NCBI GenBank assembly: GCA_015501075.1
Contig: JADNYJ010000873.1
Location: 1 to 10,863 of the forward strand
DNA from: Gymnopilus junonius
Lineage: Eukaryota > Basidiomycota > Agaricomycetes > Agaricales > Galerinaceae
Length of the DNA: 10,863 bases
Reading direction: 5' to 3'
Below, one piece after another: positions 7,024 through 10,863 of this stretch. The notes under the pieces are model-generated. The model ran no database searches and was not told the DNA's origin. It was given only the letters and a program-made list of their open reading frames with translations. A program made the position numbers and the translations under genes. The stretch's first letter is position 1. Each line of letters opens with the position of its first letter.

Positions 7024-10000
7024 TCATCGGACAACAGGGGAGCTAGACCCCGACCCTTTGTTGGACACCATTACGTCATTCAGTTGACTATTCCGCTTCT
7101 GCGCCAGCTCTAATTGTCTTTGGAGGCTCCTAACAAAACATCAAAACGCGAACATCAGTAAAAAAACAACGAGAAATAGAATGAAATAAAACAAGACGCA
7201 CTTGACATTATTCTCCAACTCGCCCACACGTTCCTTACTCCCCTGCCTCTCCCTCTTCACCCTCTCCTCCGCCGCCTTCAGACGCGCCTCGTACTCCTTC
7301 ACCCTCGCCTCCCACTTATTATCCGCCTGCGCGTTCTTCTGGTTAATGGCAGCGATCTTCTCCTCCGTCGACAAGAGCTGGTTCTGCGCGTTGTTGAGGC
7401 GGCGTTCGGCGTTGGCTGCTCGTGCGGCCAGCGCGCGGACTTCCATTGATGCGCCTTCGCCTGGGCGTTTGATGGAGGAGAGTTGGGAGGATAGTTCGAC
7501 ATTGGTGGCCTGTTGAATGAGAGGAATAGAATTTCAGAACAAGATGAGGATAGAAAAAAAAGGAGGTTGTCTCTCCATACCTTGACAGCCTCCAACTCGC
7601 CCTCCTTCTGGGCATACTTCTTCTTCCACGCCTGTTTCGTATCCGCATACGTCTTGACGCTCGCCTCGAATTTATCAATTTGCTTCCATCTATTATCTAA
7701 CTGCTTCTTCATGTCACCTAGCTTCTCTGCAAACTTGGCTTCGACATCCTTGCACTTCTTCTCAAAGTCTGTTTGGATCTGAGAGAGTGCTTTGAGCCGC
7801 GTGATGAGGTTATCATGGAAGACAGAAAAGTTTGTGAATGGTTTCGTCTCGGCTTGAGAACCTTTTTTCTATAAACGAAGGTGAAAATTTTTAAAAAATG
7901 TGAGGAATATTAATACTCACAGGCGTCTTATCCACCCCCAAGATCTTGTCCAGATACTGGTAAATTGTCAACAGCAGCGTATTCCTCTCTGTCAGCTGAT
8001 CCCTGTACTGCGCCTCCGCACCCAACAGTGCCCTCTGGTCTTTACTCAGCCTTGCCTCCAACTCGCCCACTTTACTCTTATACACCCCCACCTCACCCTC
8101 CGCACTCCGCAAATTCCCTTGCACCACGTCCAACTTCTCACTCAAATTCAACCGCGCCTGAGTCTGCGCAGCGAGCTGAGACGCCAAATCCCGATTTTCA
8201 GAATGCAATTTGTCCAAAGCAGAATCACGATCGCGGTACTTGGACTCTCTATCGTCCAGTTCCTTGCGCAGCCTGGTCAGCTCATCCTCAACCCTCTCCA
8301 GATCTCTCTTGAGCCTATCAGCTTCCAGCTGCAGCGAGAACCTCGCAGTCGTATGGCTCTCTCCAGCTTTCTTGCTTTCTTCCTCCACCGCCTGCAACGC
8401 GCTCTGAACGTCCCTCAGATCCGCCTCCCTCTGCGCTAGGAGGCTCTGTGTGCGCGCCAGATCGGCGAGGGCACTGGCTAAAGCGGACTCTTTGGCCTCC
8501 AAAGTGCGCTTGTGGCTCCGCAGGGAGGCGTCGTGTTCCCGCTCGGCAGCGTCCAGGTCGGATTCGGCTTGTTCACGGGCGGAACGCTCACGCGAGAGTT
8601 CGCTGACGAGGTCTTCGATGTGAGATGCCAGCTCTTCTTGGCGCGAGCGATGGGCATGGATTTCGCTGCTGCAGGCTTCGTATAGGTCGGTGGTTTGTTG
8701 GAGTTGGTCTGTTAGAGTAGCGATTTTCTGTAAAAAAAAATTTTTTTTTTGGAGTTAATACCAAGCAAACAAGACAACTTTTTCGAGAAAAATCCCACTT
8801 ACCTCCTTCAAAGCCCCTACAAGCGCCTCCAACCTCTCCCTCTCAGCCCTCTCTTCCTCATCTCTCACGTCCCGCTCCGCACTCTCCCTGAGCACGCGTT
8901 CCATATCCTCCTTGATCCTATCATTCTCGTCCTCCAATTCATAGATCTGCTCTCCGAGCTTATCGATTGTTTCTTGAAGCCTGTCAAGCTCAGCATCCTT
9001 TTGATCGGATTCGGACTCGAGGTGGGCTAGGGCCGCCTCGAACTTGGTGTGCAGGTCGTTGGTGTTTGATTCAAGTTCGGAGATGTTCAGTCTGAGGTCT
9101 TTGGATTCTGCTTCTCTTTCTGCTAGGACCTGTAGGAAATATGAAATGAGCAATGGGTTCTCCGAAGAAAAAGAAAGGAAATAGAAAAAGTAAAATAAAA
9201 TGATGCCTACATCTTTCAACTCCTCTACCTGGCCCCTAGTCTCCTCCACCTCCCCTCTCCACTCTTCCTCAACAACATCCACGATCCGTTTATGTTCCTT
9301 CACCAGCTCCTCAATCTCCCTGCCCCTCTCCTCCACCTCCTCTTCCTTACTCTGGAGCTCAATCATCAGCGCTGCCATCCGATCGCGCATCGCATTCAAA
9401 TCCTCCTCCACTGCTTCTCTCTCCTCCCTTTCCTCCAACACCGCCGCACGCGACTCGGACCGCGCGATGGAAGTGGAGTCCAGCCGATGTCGCAGGTCCT
9501 CAATATTCAGCCGGAGCGCGTCGACCTCGTCCATAAGGTCCTCCTTTTCCTCCTCGCGCTGCGCAAGGAGGTCAGCGGTATCCGTCAACTTGGCTCCCAG
9601 ATCCTCATTATCGTTCTCCAGCTCTTCGAGCCGCCGGGCTATGCGTCCCCTTCTGCTTTCCGACATACTGGAGTCAGCCGATTCGTCTGCTCCACGGCGT
9701 TCGACGAGGTCCTTGAGTCGGTCGATTTCATCCATGTTGTCTTCAATCAGTCCTTTAGCATTGTCCAGCTCATCTTCCAGCTCGGCATTGCGGGCCTCTA
9801 ACTCTCTCACTACCTCTTCATCCACACCTCCATGAGCGCCCTTCCGTCTTTGCGCTCTGAGCTCCCTCAACTCCATTTCCCTCTCCTCTAGTTTTTCTTC
9901 GAGCTCCCGTTCTCTATCCCGATTGCCTCCTGAACCATTGCGTTGTGAGCGTTCCAATTCATGCTCAAGGGATAACACGAGTTTCTTGAGCTTCTTGATT

Positions 10001-10688
10001 TCCATGCCCCGCTGCTGGACCTCGATTTTGAGGTTGATGTTCTGTTTGAGGGCGGCATCGATTTGGTCCGGTGCGAGTTGGGCCAGACGTTCTTCAAGGA
10101 AATGCACCCTGAGTTTGATGTTGAAGTTTTCTTTTTTGAGATTGTCGATGTGCTATAGGAGACGTGATTGTCAGTGAATTTAATATATATTATGTATACG
10201 TGAATAAGGTAAACGAACTTTTTCTTGATCTCGTAAAGTCAGAGTAACACCCTTCCCGGTGGATGCACCCCCTTTCGTCGTCCGCTTGGAAGAAAGCGAG
10301 GTAGCACCAGTAGCAGCAGTCCCAGTCGATGCCTCAGGAACATCACCCCACTTCCTCCTGTCGCCTGCACCTGGTGTATCAAGCACATCAACACCTTCTG
10401 CATCCTCATCTTTATCGTGATTGTTCAGCATGTTCAATCTGGAAGACAAAGACGTGATCGCGTCTTCGGATTTCCGCCTCCCTCCTGGAGCGCCAAATGC
10501 TGATGCGCTACTTGGAGAAGGGGTGAGATGGGAGCGGAGGATTGGGCCGTTGTCCGGGATGATGTTGAGGGGACACGGAAGGCTGGTCGGCCGGGGGTGG
10601 AAAAGGATGCAAGTGAGCCCAAGGAGAGTTCTGGTTGGGAATTGTTGGACAGAGAAAGGTCAGGGTGGGTTGATAGAGCTGCAGACAT
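7024..10688 (-). CDS. CM1-domain coiled-coil protein, microtubule-organising centre / gamma-tubulin recruiter (Pcp1/Mto1/centrosomin-like)
   Basis: Seven exons, leftward: 10688-10219, 10152-9211, 9129-8803, 8727-7921, 7868-7581, 7509-7202, 7129-7024. The six introns are 52-81 nt with GT-AG borders, and all exon joins after exon 1 keep frame (phase 0, the last phase 2). The product is about 1,080 residues. The N-terminal ~145 residues are Ser/Thr/Pro-rich, from MSAALSTHPDLSLSNN. The CM1 (Cnn_1N, PF07989) motif spans the first intron: LRDQEK, then HIDNLKKENFNIKLRVHFLE, then LAPDQIDAALKQNINLKIEV, at residues ~151-200. The next ~800 residues are Glu/Arg/Lys/Leu-rich coiled coil. The C-terminus is a short Ser/Gly-rich tail ending SGSSSPVVR; no PACT domain was recognised. 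Known family members (fission yeast Pcp1 and Mto1, fly centrosomin) bind gamma-tubulin complexes through CM1 and nucleate microtubules at spindle poles or cytoplasmic sites. Exon 1 (470 nt) is one base short of frame: the starting frame and the CM1 frame differ, and the switch lies about 10460-10560. That could be a sequence error, a real mutation or a cryptic intron. Confidence 0.88.
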
Positions 10689-10827
10689 GGTGAATGAAAT
10701 GGGAATGGAAGGTAAGTCGAGTGCGGTGTGACTTTGGTCTTGAAACTGAAAAGGTAAATGTTGGATTTGAAAGAGTTCCACTAGGAATAACAGAGTTCTA
10801 TGGGTCGTTCACAGATATCTTCGTGTG

Positions 10828-10838
10828 ACTATATATCC
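10828..10838 (-). promoter_or_regulatory. TATA-like site upstream of the CM1 gene
   Basis: On the minus strand this reads GGATATATAGT, about 140 bp before the proposed ATG at 10688. The stretch between it and the ATG is pyrimidine-moderate with no long competing frame other than an in-frame ATG at 10781, so the true start could lie there and add 31 residues. The role is inferred from position only. Confidence 0.3.
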
Positions 10839-10863
10839 TCGTTCAATTCAGGTATAGCAGCAA

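Noticed and set aside
7900..8439. 179-codon plus-strand open frame
   Set aside because: Antisense shadow of CM1 exon 4, with low-complexity composition and no motif.
9200..9835. 211-codon plus-strand open frame, very Ser/Arg-rich
   Set aside because: It is the antisense of the Glu/Leu-rich coiled-coil exons of the CM1 gene; CTC/TCC-rich complement codons create long artefactual open frames.

Overview
The window reads as nuclear DNA of a filamentous basidiomycete fungus, probably an agaricomycete. Evidence: many short GT-AG introns (about 50-80 nt) with CTNAY-like branch points, a CM1-domain spindle-pole/microtubule-organising protein, relics of the P-loop GTPase family that is strongly expanded in mushroom-forming fungi, and decayed Tc1/mariner and hAT-like DNA transposons. 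The organism call is inference; no rRNA or species marker is present.

Layout. 1-745: one end of a probable hAT-like element, made of a GGTTCGAACC-rich subterminal array and the start of an element-type ORF. It is fused head-on at about 700 to a truncated GTPase relic on the minus strand (about 700-1182, possible first exon near 1445). 1824-4355: a Tc1/mariner element with a TA target duplication, near-identical terminal inverted repeats of about 190 bp and a frameshifted DDE transposase pseudogene (2062-3067, minus). Its right repeat is split by a second insertion (3224-4165). 4356-5131: AT-rich DNA with no recognised gene. 5140-5732: a clean hAT-type MITE with 19-bp inverted ends and a perfect 8-bp target duplication. 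5882-6845 (minus): a second GTPase relic, paralogous to the first. 7024-10688 (minus): the main conserved gene, seven exons, about 1,080 residues, with a CM1 (centrosomin N-terminal motif 1) domain followed by long coiled coil. 10689-10863: its 5' flank.

The only host gene that looks functional is the CM1 gene. Such proteins recruit gamma-tubulin complexes to spindle pole bodies or other microtubule-organising centres. Its first exon has an unresolved one-base frame break. The region downstream of it on the same strand is a transposon-rich GTPase graveyard. The two GTPase relics share two intron positions and phases and a 34-nt micro-exon that carries the whole P-loop. Each is damaged differently: one has a mutated splice donor and is truncated at a junction; the other has a one-base frameshift and loses its 3' half.
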